A DNA stretch of 64,000 nt from Chlorocebus sabaeus (Eukaryota > Chordata > Mammalia > Primates > Cercopithecidae): NCBI RefSeq assembly GCF_047675955.1, contig NW_027327640.1:186001-250000 (forward strand), in the 5' to 3' direction. The position numbers were made by a program, and so were the translations under genes. Each line of letters starts with the position of its first letter. Position 1 is the first letter of the stretch. Positions 1 through 11,608 of the stretch are shown here, one piece after another. The notes under the pieces are model-generated. The model was given only the letters and a program-made list of their open reading frames with translations, was not told the origin of the DNA and did no database searches.

Positions 1-56
1 ACAGAACACAGAGCAGTTTCTCAGAAAGCTTCTTTCCAGTTTTGAACGGAAGATAT

Positions 57-73
57 TTCCTTTTTCACCATAG
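57..73 (+). promoter_or_regulatory. pJ-alpha motif (type-A box), one per monomer
   Basis: The 17-bp stretch TTCCTTTTTCACCATAG fits the published pJ-alpha consensus TTCCTTTTYCACCRTAG as I remember it. In type-B alpha satellites this position is taken by the CENP-B box, so these are type-A monomers. The motif recurs about every 172 bp; by eye almost all copies are intact. A copy near 48190 has G at the R position and still fits. Protein binding is known for the motif family but is not shown by this sequence. Confidence 0.85.
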
Positions 74-83
74 CCCTCTATGG
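68..83. other. Perfect 6-bp inverted repeat overlapping the pJ-alpha box
   Basis: CCATAG and CTATGG are separated by four bases (CCCT). The left arm is the 3' end of the pJ-alpha motif, so a protein binding the box and a small cruciform would compete for the same bases. Variants with A in the loop (15372, 45446, 58515) keep the stem; variants such as CCCTGTATGG (1625, 5232) break one pair. Confidence 0.8.
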
Positions 84-111
84 GCTTCCAAATATCCCTT
101 TGCCAATTCCA

Positions 112-140
112 CAAGAACAGCCTTAGCGAAAGGCTTCTTG
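112..140. other. Imperfect hairpin-forming dyad, 11 paired bases
   Basis: An outer arm CAAGA (112-116) pairs with TCTTG (136-140), and an inner arm AGCCTT (119-124) pairs with AAGGCT (130-135). A two-base bulge (AC) sits on one side and the loop is AGCGA. This is the strongest inverted repeat I find in the monomer. It contains the CpG at 127-128 in its loop. It recurs in nearly every copy, so the array holds hundreds of potential cruciforms. Confidence 0.85.
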
Positions 141-155
141 AAGGGAAAGATGTAA

Positions 156-185
156 CTCTGTGAGATGAATTAACAGAACACAGAG
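156..185. other. 7-bp inverted repeat across the monomer junction
   Basis: CTCTGTG near the end of one monomer pairs with CACAGAG near the start of the next, with a 16-base loop containing the A/T run AATTAA. Because it spans the junction it exists only in the tandem context. The recurring variants GTAAGTCTG (C156 to G) and CACTGAG (A10 to T) each destroy one pair. Confidence 0.8.
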
Positions 186-343
186 CAGTTTCTCGAAAGC
201 TTCTTTCCAGTTTTGAACGGAAGATATTTCCTTTTTCACCATAGCCCTCTATGGGCTTCCAAATATCCCTTTGCCAATTCCACAAGAACAGCCTTAGCGA
301 AAGGCTTCTTGAAGGGAAAGATGTAACTCTGTGAGATGAATTA
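173..343 (+). repeat. 171-bp monomer variant (loss of A23)
   Basis: This is the first of about 35 monomers in which TCTCAGAAAG is shortened to TCTCGAAAG by loss of one A at consensus position 23. The copy is 171 bp, the length usual in human alpha satellite. The variant is absent from 10.5-19.1 kb, frequent between 19.1 and 33.4 kb, sparser to 49.7 kb, and seen only once later, at 57946. It is therefore a useful lineage marker. Confidence 0.95.
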
Positions 344-1590
344 ACAGAACACAGAGCAGTTTCTCAGAAAGCTTCTTTCCAGTTTTGAACGGAAGATATT
401 TCCTTTTTCACCATAGCCCTCTATGGGCTTCCAAATATCCCTTTGCCAATTCCACAAGAACAGCCTTAGCGAAAGGCTTCTTGAAGGGAAAGATATAACT
501 CTGTGAGATGAATTAATAGAACACAGAGCAGTTTCTCAGAAAGCTTCTTTCCAGTTTTGAACGGAAGATATTTCCTTTTTCACCATAGCCCTCTATGGGC
601 TTCCAAATATCCCTTTGCCAATTCCACAAGAACAGCCTTAGCGAAAGGCTTCTTGAAGGGAAAGATGTAACTCTGTGAGATGAATTAACAGAACACAGAG
701 CAGTTTCTCAGAAAGCTTCTTTCCAGTCTTGAACGGAAGATATTTCCTTTTTCACCATAGCCCTCTATGGGCTTCCAAATATCCCTTTGCCAATTCCACA
801 AGAACAGCCTTAGCGAAAGGCTTCTTGAAGGGAAAGATGTAACTCTGTGAGATGAATTAACAGAACACAGAGCAGTTTCTCAGAAAGCTTCTTTCCAGTT
901 TTGAACGGAAGATATTTCCTTTTTCACCATAGCCCTCTATGGGCTTCCAAATATCCCTTTGCCAATTCCACAAGAACAGCCTTAGCGAAAGGCTTCTTGA
1001 AGGGAAAGATGTAACTCTGTGAGATGAATTAACAGAACACAGAGCAGTTTCTCAGAAAGCTTCTTTCCAGTTTTGAACGGAAGATATTTCCTTTTTCACC
1101 ATAGCCCTCTATGGGCTTCCAAATATCCCTTTGCCAATTCCACAAGAACAGCCTTAGCGAAAGGCTTCTTGAAGGGAAAGATGTAAGTCTGTGAGATGAA
1201 ATAACAGAACACAGAGCAGTTTCTCAGAAAGCTTCTTTCCAGTTTTGAACGGAAGATATTTCCTTTTTCACCATAGCCCTCTATGGGCTTCCAAATATCC
1301 CTTTGCCAATTCCACAAGAACAGCCTTAGCGAAAGGCTTCTTGAAGGGAAAGATGTAACTCTGTGAGATGAATTAACAGAACACAGAGCAGTTTCTCAGA
1401 AAGCTTCTTTCCAGTTTTGAACGGAAGATATTTCCTTTTTCACCATAGCCCTCTATGGGCTTCCAAATATCCCTTTGCCAATTCCACAAGAACAGCCTTA
1501 GCGAAAGGCTTCTTGAAGGGAAAGATGTAACTCTGTGAGATGAATTAACAGAACACAGAGCAGTTTCTCAGAAAGCTTCTTTCCAGTTTT

Positions 1591-4500
1591 GAAAGGAAGA
1601 TATTTCCTTTTTCACCATAGCCCTGTATGGGCTTCCAAATATCCCTTTGCCAATTCCACAAGAACAGCCTTAGCGAAAGGCTTCTTGAAGGGAAAGATGT
1701 AACTCTGTGAGATGAATTAACAGAACACTGAGCAGTTTCTCAGAAAGCCTCTTTCCAGTTTTGAACGGAAGATATTTCCTTTTTCACCATAGCCCTCTAT
1801 GGGCTTCCAAATATCCCTTTGCCAATTCCACAAGAACAGCCTTAGCGAAAGGCTTCTTGAAGGGAAAGATATAACTCTGTGAGATGAATTAACAGAACAC
1901 AGAGCAGTTTCTCAGAAAGCTTCTTTCCAGTTTTGAACGGAAGATATTTCCTTTTTCACCATAGCCCTCTATGGGCTTCCAAATATCCCTTTGCCAATTC
2001 CACAAGAACAGCCTTAGCGAAAGGCTTCTTGAAGGGAAAGATGTAACTCTGTGAGATGAATTAACAGAACACAGAGCAGTTTCTCAGAAAGCTTCTTTCC
2101 AGTTTTGAACGGAAGATATTTCCTTTTTCACCATAGCCCTCTATGGGCTTCCAAATATCCCTTTGCCAATTCCACAAGAACAGCCTTAGCGAAAGGCTTC
2201 TTGAAGGGAAAGATGTAACTCTGTGAGATGAATTAACAGAACACTGAGCAGTTTCTCAGAAAGCCTCTTTCCAGTTTTGAACGGAAGATATTTCCTTTTT
2301 CACCATAGCCCTCTATGGGCTTCCAAATATCCCTTTGCCAATTCCACAAGAACAGCCTTAGCGAAAGGCTTCTTGAAGGGAAAGATGTAACTCTGTGAGA
2401 TGAATTAGCAGAACACAGAGCAGTTTCTCAGAAAGCTTCTTTCCAGTTTTGAACGGAAGATATTTCCTTTTTCACCATAGCCCTCTATGGGCTTCCAAAT
2501 ATCCCTTTACCAATTCCACAAGAACAGCCTTAGCGAAAGGCTTCTTGAAGGGAAGATGTAAGTCTGTGAGATGAATTAACAGAACACAGAGCAGTTTCTC
2601 GAAAGCTTCTTTCCAGTTTTGAACGGAAGATATTTCCTTTTTCACCATAGCCCTCTATGGGCTTCCAAATATCCCTTTGCCAATTCCACAAGAACAGCCT
2701 TAGCGAAAGGCTTCTTGAAGGGAAAGATGTAACTCTGTGAGATGAATTAACAGAACACAGAGCAGTTTCTCAGAAAGCTTCTTTCCAGTTTTGAACGGAA
2801 GATATTTCCTTTTTCACCATAGCCCTCTATGGGCTTCCAAATATCCCTTTGCCAATTCCACAAGAACAGCCTTAGCGAAAGGCTTCTTGAAGGGAAAGAT
2901 GTAACTCTGTGAGATGAATTAACAGAACACAGAGCAGTTTCTCAGAAAGCTTCTTTCCAGTTTTGAACGGAAGATATTTCCTTTTTCACCATAGCCCTCT
3001 ATGGGCTTCCAAATATCCCTTTGCCAATTCCACCAGAACAGCCTTAGCGAAAGGCTTCTTGAAGGGAAAGATGTAACTCTGTGAGATGAATTAACAGAAC
3101 ACAGAGCAGTTTCTCAGAAAGCTTCTTTCCAGTTTTGAACGGAAGATATTTCCTTTTTCACCATAGCCCTCTATGGGCTTCCAAATATCCCTTTGCCAAT
3201 TCCACAAGAACAGCCTTAGCGAAAGGCTTCTTGAAGGGAAAGATGTAACTCTGTGAGATGAATTAACAGAACACAGAGCAGTTTCTCAGAAAGCTTCTTT
3301 CCAGTTTTGAACGGAAGATATTTCCTTTTTCACCATAGCCCTCTATGGGCTTCCAAATATCCCTTTGCCAATTCCACAAGAACAGCCTTAGCGAAAGGCT
3401 TCTTGAAGGGAAAGATGTAACTCTGTGAGATGAATTAACAGAACACAGAGCAGTTTCTCAGAAAGCTTCTTTCCAGTTTTGAACGGAAGATATTTCCTTT
3501 TTCACCATAGCCCTCTATGGGCTTCCAAATATCCCTTTGCCAATTCCACAAGAACAGCCTTAGCGAAAGGCTTCTTGAAGGGAAAGATGTAACTCTGTGA
3601 GATGAATTAACAGAACACAGAGCAGTTTCTCAGAAAGCTTCTTTCCAGTTTTGAACGGAAGATATTTCCTTTTTCACCATAGCCCTCTATGGGCTTCCAA
3701 ATATCCCTTTGCCAATTCCACAAGAACAGCCTTAGCGAAAGGCTTCTTGAAGGGAAAGATGTAACTCTGTGAGATGAATTAGCAGAACACAGAGCAGTTT
3801 CTCAGAAAGCTTCTTTCCAGTTTTGAACGGAAGATATTTCCTTTTTCACCATAGCCTTCTATGGGCTTCCAAATATCCCTTTGCCAATTCCACAAGAACA
3901 GCCTTAGCGAAAGGCTTCTTGAAGGGAAGATGTAAGTCTGTGAGATGAATTAAGAGAACACAGAGCAGTTTCTCGAAAGCTTCTTTCCAGTTTTGAACGG
4001 AAGATATTTCCTTTTTCACCATAGCCCTCTATGGGCTTCCAAATATCCCTTTGCCAATTCCACAAGAACAGCCTTAGCGAAAGGCTTCTTGAAGGGAAAG
4101 ATGTCACTCTGTGAGATGAATTAACAGAACACAGAGCAGTTTCTCAGAAAGCTTCTTTCCAGTTTTGAACGGAAGATATTTCCTTTTTCACCATAGCCCT
4201 CTATGGGCTTCCAAATATCCCTTTGCCAATTCCACAAGAACAGCCTTAGCGAAAGGCTTCTTGAAGGGAAAGATGTAACTCTGTGAGATGAATTAACAGA
4301 ACACAGAGCAGTTTCTCAGAAAGCTTCTTTCCAGTTTTGAACGGAAGATATTTCCTTTTTCACCATAGCCCTCTATGGGCTTCCAAATATCCCTTTGCCA
4401 ATTCCACAAGAACAGCCTTAGCGAAAGGCTTCTTGAAGGGAAAGATGTAACTCTGTGAGATGAATTAACAGAACACAGAGCAGTTTCTCAGAAAGCTTCT

Positions 4501-5197
4501 TTCCAGTTTTGAACGGAAGATATTTCCTTTTTCACCATAGCCCTCTATGGGCTTCCAAATATCCCTTTGCCAATTCCACAAGAACAGCCTTAGCGAAAGG
4601 CTTCTTGAAGGGAAAGATGTCACTCTGTGAGATGAATTAACAGAACACAGAGCAGTTTCTCAGAAAGCTTCTTTCCAGTTTTGAACGGAAGATATTTCCT
4701 TTTTCACCATAGCCCTCTATGGGCTTCCAAATATCCCTTTGCCAATTCCAAAGAACAGCCTTAGCGAAAGGCTTCTTGAAGGGAAAGATGTAACTCTGTG
4801 AGATGAATTAACAGAACACTGAGCAGTTTCTCAGAAAGCCTCTTTCCAGTTTTGAACGGAAGATATTTCCTTTTTCACCATAGCCCTCTATGGGCTTCCA
4901 AATATCCCTTTGCCAATTCCACAAGAACAGCCTTAGCGAAAGGCTTCTTGAAGGGAAAGATGTAACTCTGTGAGATGAATTAACAGAACACAGAGCAGTT
5001 TCTCAGAAAGCTTCTTTCCAGTTTTGAACGGAAGATATTTCCTTTTTCACCATAGCCCTCTATGGGCTTCCAAATATCCCTTTGCCAATTCCACAAGAAC
5101 AGCCTTAGCGAAAGGCTTCTTGAAGGGAAAGATGTAACTCTGTGAGATGAATTAACAGAACACAGAGCAGTTTCTCAGAAAGCTTCTTTCCAGTTTT
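1591..5197 (+). repeat. Large tandem duplication, copy 1 (21 monomers, 3607 bp)
   Basis: Ordered private markers here recur in the next block. They include GAAAGG at 1591 with CCCTGTATGG at 1625, CACTGAG at 1729, GATATAAC at 1871, CACTGAG at 2245, TTAGCAG at 2408, CCACCAG at 3034, CCTTCTATG at 3857, AAGAGAAC near 3953, GTCAC at 4105 and CCAAAG near 4750. Early markers are offset by 3607 bp and later ones by 3779 bp, so this copy has one monomer fewer than copy 2. Exact ends are uncertain by less than one monomer. Confidence 0.92.
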
Positions 5198-8100
5198 GAA
5201 AGGAAGATATTTCCTTTTTCACCATAGCCCTGTATGGGCTTCCAAATATCCCTTTGCCAATTCCACAAGAACAGCCTTAGCGAAAGGCTTCTTGAAGGGA
5301 AAGATGTAACTCTGTGAGATGAATTAACAGAACACTGAGCAGTTTCTCAGAAAGCCTCTTTCCAGTTTTGAACGGAAGATATTTCCTTTTTCACCATAGC
5401 CCTCTATGGGCTTCCAAATATCCCTTTGCCAATTCCACAAGAACAGCCTTAGCGAAAGGCTTCTTGAAGGGAAAGATATAACTCTGTGAGATGAATTAAC
5501 AGAACACAGAGCAGTTTCTCAGAAAGCTTCTTTCCAGTTTTGAACGGAAGATATTTCCTTTTTCACCATAGCCCTCTATGGGCTTCCAAATATCCCTTTG
5601 CCAATTCCACAAGAACAGCCTTAGCGAAAGGCTTCTTGAAGGGAAAGATGTAACTCTGTGAGATGAATTAACAGAACACAGAGCAGTTTCTCAGAAAGCT
5701 TCTTTCCAGTTTTGAACGGAAGATATTTCCTTTTTCACCATAGCCCTCTATGGGCTTCCAAATATCCCTTTGCCAATTCCACAAGAACAGCCTTAGCGAA
5801 AGGCTTCTTGAAGGGAAAGATGTAACTCTGTGAGATGAATTAACAGAACACAGAGCAGTTTCTCAGAAAGCTTCTTTCCAGTTTTGAAAGGAAGATATTT
5901 CCTTTTTCACCATAGCCCTCTATGGGCTTCCAAATATCCCTTTGCCAATTCCACAAGAACAGCCTTAGCGAAAGGCTTCTTGAAGGGAAAGATGTAACTC
6001 TGTGAGATGAATTAACAGAACACTGAGCAGTTTCTCAGAAAGCCTCTTTCCAGTTTTGAACGGAAGATATTTCCTTTTTCACCATAGCCCTCTATGGGCT
6101 TCCAAATATCCCTTTGCCAATTCCACAAGAACAGCCTTAGCGAAAGGCTTCTTGAAGGGAAAGATGTAACTCTGTGAGATGAATTAGCAGAACACAGAGC
6201 AGTTTCTCAGAAAGCTTCTTTCCAGTTTTGAACGGAAGATATTTCCTTTTTCACCATAGCCCTCTATGGGCTTCCAAATATCCCTTTACCAATTCCACAA
6301 GAACAGCCTTAGCGAAAGGCTTCTTGAAGGGAAGATGTAAGTCTGTGAGATGAATTAACAGAACACAGAGCAGTTTCTCGAAAGCTTCTTTCCAGTTTTG
6401 AACGGAAGATATTTCCTTTTTCACCATAGCCCTCTATGGGCTTCCAAATATCCCTTTGCCAATTCCACAAGAACAGCCTTAGCGAAAGGCTTCTTGAAGG
6501 GAAAGATGTAACTCTGTGAGATGAATTAACAGAACACAGAGCAGTTTCTCAGAAAGCTTCTTTCCAGTTTTGAACGGAAGATATTTCCTTTTTCACCATA
6601 GCCCTCTATGGGCTTCCAAATATCCCTTTGCCAATTCCACAAGAACAGCCTTAGCGAAAGGCTTCTTGAAGGGAAAGATGTAACTCTGTGAGATGAATTA
6701 ACAGAACACAGAGCAGTTTCTCAGAAAGCTTCTTTCCAGTTTTGAACGGAAGATATTTCCTTTTTCACCATAGCCCTCTATGGGCTTCCAAATATCCCTT
6801 TGCCAATTCCACCAGAACAGCCTTAGCGAAAGGCTTCTTGAAGGGAAAGATGTAACTCTGTGAGATGAATTAACAGAACACAGAGCAGTTTCTCAGAAAG
6901 CTTCTTTCCAGTTTTGAACGGAAGATATTTCCTTTTTCACCATAGCCCTCTATGGGCTTCCAAATATCCCTTTGCCAATTCCACAAGAACAGCCTTAGCG
7001 AAAGGCTTCTTGAAGGGAAAGATGTAACTCTGTGAGATGAATTAACAGAACACAGAGCAGTTTCTCAGAAAGCTTCTTTCCAGTTTTGAACGGAAGATAT
7101 TTCCTTTTTCACCATAGCCCTCTATGGGCTTCCAAATATCCCTTTGCCAATTCCACAAGAACAGCCTTAGCGAAAGGCTTCTTGAAGGGAAAGATGTAAC
7201 TCTGTGAGATGAATTAACAGAACACAGAGCAGTTTCTCAGAAAGCTTCTTTCCAGTTTTGAACGGAAGATATTTCCTTTTTCACCATAGCCCTCTATGGG
7301 CTTCCAAATATCCCTTTGCCAATTCCACAAGAACAGCCTTAGCGAAAGGCTTCTTGAAGGGAAAGATGTAACTCTGTGAGATGAATTAACAGAACACAGA
7401 GCAGTTTCTCAGAAAGCTTCTTTCCAGTTTTGAACGGAAGATATTTCCTTTTTCACCATAGCCCTCTATGGGCTTCCAAATATCCCTTTGCCAATTCCAC
7501 AAGAACAGCCTTAGCGAAAGGCTTCTTGAAGGGAAAGATGTAACTCTGTGAGATGAATTAGCAGAACACAGAGCAGTTTCTCAGAAAGCTTCTTTCCAGT
7601 TTTGAACGGAAGATATTTCCTTTTTCACCATAGCCTTCTATGGGCTTCCAAATATCCCTTTGCCAATTCCACAAGAACAGCCTTAGCGAAAGGCTTCTTG
7701 AAGGGAAGATGTAAGTCTGTGAGATGAATTAAGAGAACACAGAGCAGTTTCTCGAAAGCTTCTTTCCAGTTTTGAACGGAAGATATTTCCTTTTTCACCA
7801 TAGCCCTCTATGGGCTTCCAAATATCCCTTTGCCAATTCCACAAGAACAGCCTTAGCGAAAGGCTTCTTGAAGGGAAAGATGTCACTCTGTGAGATGAAT
7901 TAACAGAACACAGAGCAGTTTCTCAGAAAGCTTCTTTCCAGTTTTGAACGGAAGATATTTCCTTTTTCACCATAGCCCTCTATGGGCTTCCAAATATCCC
8001 TTTGCCAATTCCACAAGAACAGCCTTAGCGAAAGGCTTCTTGAAGGGAAAGATGTAACTCTGTGAGATGAATTAACAGAACACAGAGCAGTTTCTCAGAA

Positions 8101-8976
8101 AGCTTCTTTCCAGTTTTGAACGGAAGATATTTCCTTTTTCACCATAGCCCTCTATGGGCTTCCAAATATCCCTTTGCCAATTCCACAAGAACAGCCTTAG
8201 CGAAAGGCTTCTTGAAGGGAAAGATGTAACTCTGTGAGATGAATTAACAGAACACAGAGCAGTTTCTCAGAAAGCTTCTTTCCAGTTTTGAACGGAAGAT
8301 ATTTCCTTTTTCACCATAGCCCTCTATGGGCTTCCAAATATCCCTTTGCCAATTCCACAAGAACAGCCTTAGCGAAAGGCTTCTTGAAGGGAAAGATGTA
8401 ACTCTGTGAGATGAATTAACAGAACACAGAGCAGTTTCTCAGAAAGCTTCTTTCCAGTTTTGAACGGAAGATATTTCCTTTTTCACCATAGCCCTCTATG
8501 GGCTTCCAAATATCCCTTTGCCAATTCCAAAGAACAGCCTTAGCGAAAGGCTTCTTGAAGGGAAAGATGTAACTCTGTGAGATGAATTAACAGAACACTG
8601 AGCAGTTTCTCAGAAAGCCTCTTTCCAGTTTTGAACGGAAGATATTTCCTTTTTCACCATAGCCCTCTATGGGCTTCCAAATATCCCTTTGCCAATTCCA
8701 CAAGAACAGCCTTAGCGAAAGGCTTCTTGAAGGGAAAGATGTAACTCTGTGAGATGAATTAACAGAACACAGAGCAGTTTCTCAGAAAGCTTCTTTCCAG
8801 TTTTGAACGGAAGATATTTCCTTTTTCACCATAGCCCTCTATGGGCTTCCAAATATCCCTTTGCCAATTCCACAAGAACAGCCTTAGCGAAAGGCTTCTT
8901 GAAGGGAAAGATGTAACTCTGTGAGATGAATTAACAGATCACAGAGCAGTTTCTCAGAAAGCTTCTTTCCAGTTTT
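5198..8976 (+). repeat. Large tandem duplication, copy 2 (22 monomers, 3779 bp)
   Basis: This block repeats the marker order of 1591-5197: CCCTGTATGG at 5232, CACTGAG at 5336, GATATAAC at 5478, CACTGAG at 6024, TTAGCAG at 6187, CCACCAG at 6813, CCTTCTATG at 7636, GTCAC near 7884 and CCAAAG near 8529. It has one extra monomer, marked by a second GAAAGG at 5886. A GTCAC found near 4621 in copy 1 is GTAAC near 8400 here, so the copies have diverged slightly. Confidence 0.92.
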
Positions 8977-11608
8977 GAAAGGAAGATATTTCCTTTTTCA
9001 CCATAGCCCTCTATGGGCTTCCAAATATCTCTTTGCCAATTCCACAAGAACAGCCTTAGCGAAAGGCTTCTTGAAGGGAAAGATGTAACTCTGTGAGATG
9101 AATTAACAGAACACAGAGCAGTTTCTCAGAAAGCTTCTTTCCAGTTTTGAACAGAAGATATTTCCTTTTTCACCATAGCCCTCTATGGGCTTCCAAATAT
9201 CCCTTTGCGAATTCCACAAGAACAGCCTTAGCGAAAGGCTTCTTGAAGGGAAAGATATAACTCTGTGAGATGAATTAACAGAACACAGAGCAGTTTCTCA
9301 GAAAGCTTCTTTCCAGTTTTGAACGGAAGATATTTCCTTTTTCACCATAGCCCTCTATGGGCTTCCAAATATCCCTTTGCCAATTCCACAAGAACAGCCT
9401 TAGCGAAAGGCTTCTTGAAGGGAAAGATGTAACTCTGTGAGATGAATTAACAGAACACAGAGCAGTTTCTCAGAAAGCTTCTTTCCAGTTTTGAACGGAA
9501 GATATTTCCTTTTTCACCATAGCCCTCTATGGGCTTCCAAATATCCCTTTGCCAATTCCACAAGAACAGCCTTAGCGAAAGGCTTCTTGAAGGGAAAGAT
9601 GTAACTCTGTGAGATGAATTAACAGAACACAGAGCAGTTTCTCAGAAAGCTTCTTTCCAGTTTTGAACGGAAGATATTTCCTTTTTCACCATAGCCCTCT
9701 ATGGGCTTCCAAATATCCCTTTGCCAATTCCACAAGAACAGCCTTAGCGAAAGGCTTCTTGAAGGGAAAGATGTAACTCTGTGAGATGAATTAACAGAAC
9801 ACAGAGCAGTTTCTCAGAAAGCTTCTTTCCAGTTTTGAACGGAAGATATTTCCTTTTTCACCATAGCCCTCTATGGGCTTCCAAATATCCCTTTGCCAAT
9901 TCCACAAGAACAGCCTTAGCGAAAGGCTTCTTGAAGGGAAAGATGTAACTCTGTGAGATGAATTAACAGAACACAGAGCAGTTTCTCAGAAAGCTTCTTT
10001 CCAGTTTTGAACGGAAGATATTTCCTTTTTCACCATAGCCCTCTATGGGCTTCCAAATATCCCTTTGCCAATTCCACAAGAACAGCCTTAGCGAAAGGCT
10101 TCTTGAAGGGAAAGATGTAACTCTGTGAGATGAATTAACAGAACACAGAGCAGTTTCTCAGAAAGCTTCTTTCCAGTTTTGAACGGAAGATATTTCCTTT
10201 TTCACCATAGCCCTCTATGGGCTTCCAAATATCCCTTTGCCAATTCCACAAGAACAGCCTTAGCGAAAGGCTTCTTGAAGGGAAAGATGTAACTCTGTGA
10301 GATGAATTAACAGAACACAGAGCAGTTTCTCAGAAAGCTTCTTTCCAGTTTTGAACGGAAGATATTTCCTTTTTCACCATAGCCCTCTATGGGCTTCCAA
10401 ATATCCCTTTGCCAATTCCACAAGAACAGCCTTAGCGAAAGGCTTCTTGAAGGGAAAGATGTAAGTCTGTGAGATGAATTAACAGAACACAGAGCAGTTT
10501 CTCGAAAGCTTCTTTCCAGTTTTGAACGGAAGATATTTCCTTTTTCACCATAGCCCTCTATGGGCTTCCAAATATCCCTTTGCCAATTCCACAAGAACAG
10601 CCTTAGCGAAAGGCTTCTTGAAGGGAAAGATGTAACTCTGTGAGATGAATTAACAGAACACAGAGCAGTTTCTCAGAAAGCTTCTTTCCAGTTTTGAACG
10701 GAAGATATTTCCTTTTTCACCATAGCCCTCTATGGGCTTCAAAATATCCCTTTGCCAATTCCACAAGAACAGCCTTAGCGAAAGGCTTCTTGAAGGGAAA
10801 GATGTAACTCTGTGAGATGAATTAACAGAACACAGAGCAGTTTCTCAGAAAGCTTCTTTCCAGTTTTGAACGGAAGATATTTCCTTTTTCACCATAGCCC
10901 TCTATGGGCTTCCAAATATCCCTTTGCCAATTCCACAAGAACAGCCTTAGCGAAAGGCTTCTTGAAGGGAAAGATGTAACTCTGTGAGATGAATTAACAG
11001 AACACAGAGCAGTTTCTCAGAAAGCTTCTTTCCAGTTTTGAACGGAAGATATTTCCTTTTTCACCATAGCCCTCTATGGGCTTCCAAATATCCCTTTGCG
11101 AATTCCACAAGAACAGCCTTAGCGAAAGGCTTCTTGAAGGGAAAGATGTAACTCTGTGAGATGAATTAACAGAACACAGAACAGTTTCTCAGAAAGCTTC
11201 TTTCCAGTTTTGAACGGAAGATATTTCCTTTTTCACCATAGCCCTCTATGGGCTTCCAAATATCCCTTTGCCAATTCCACAAGAACAGCCTTAGCGAAAG
11301 GCTTCTTGAAGGGAAAGATGTAACTCTGTGAGATGAATTAACAGAACACAGAGCAGTTTCTCAGAAAGCTTCTTTCCAGTTTTGAACGGAAGATATTTCC
11401 TTTTTCACCATAGCCCTCTATGGGATTCCAAATATCCCTTTGCCAATTCCACAAGAGCAGCCTTAGCGAAAGGCTTCTTGAAGGGAAAGATGTAACACTG
11501 TGAGATGAATTAACAGAACACAGAGCAGTTTCTCAGAAAGCTTCTTTCCAGTTTTGAACGGAAGATATTTCCTTTTTCACCATAGCCCTCTATGGGCTTC
11601 CAAATATC
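8977..11608 (+). repeat. Mixed monomers with early 8-mer-type markers
   Basis: The first two monomers carry GAAAGG with ATATCTCTTT (8977-9030) and GAACAG with GCGAATTCC (about 9153-9214). These are the same marker pairs as monomers 3 and 4 of the 8-monomer unit at 52.6-57 kb. The rest is near consensus, with the A23 deletion at 10504, an EcoRI-creating variant at 11100 and private changes GGGATTCC, AAGAGCAG and GTAACACTG near 11425-11500. No gene is seen. Confidence 0.85.

Larger units (their letters stand above)
1..172 (+). repeat. Reference 172-bp alpha-satellite monomer (consensus copy)
   Basis: This copy equals the array consensus and is used here for numbering (the phase is arbitrary, starting at ACAGAACACA). 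It contains 71 G+C bases, two CpG dinucleotides (positions 47-48 and 127-128) and one HindIII site AAGCTT at 26-31. It has no internal two-part structure, so the basic period is a true monomer and not the dimer of many other Old World monkeys. Confidence 0.97.
53..173. promoter_or_regulatory. Three 6-bp A/T-only runs (possible HMGA1/alpha-protein sites)
   Basis: ATATTT (53-58), AAATAT (90-95) and AATTAA (168-173, crossing the monomer junction) are the A/T-only runs of six bases in the unit. Known work on green monkey alpha satellite described a nuclear alpha-protein, later equated with HMG-I(Y)/HMGA1, binding three A/T-run sites per repeat with phased nucleosomes. The equivalence of these runs with those sites is inferred. 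Confidence 0.55.
1..1590 (+). repeat. Near-consensus monomers, left edge of window
   Basis: About nine monomers lie here with scattered single differences: the A23 deletion at 195, GATATAAC near 495, AATAGA near 517, CCAGTCTTG near 728 and GTAAGTCTG at 1187. No higher-order pattern is visible, and no gene or other element is present. Confidence 0.9.

Noticed and set aside
26..31. The HindIII site region as a longer palindrome or attachment site
   Set aside because: Symmetry does not extend beyond AAGCTT: the next outer bases (A25 and C32) do not pair. It is a useful landmark but shows no sign of a recombination function.
1..172. CENP-B box
   Set aside because: The equivalent position carries the pJ-alpha motif, which lacks the required TTCG and CGGG cores, and no other part of the monomer fits on either strand.
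1..344. A 344-bp dimer period, as in macaque and baboon alpha satellite
   Set aside because: Adjacent monomers are practically identical and do not alternate between two types, so the basic unit is the monomer.
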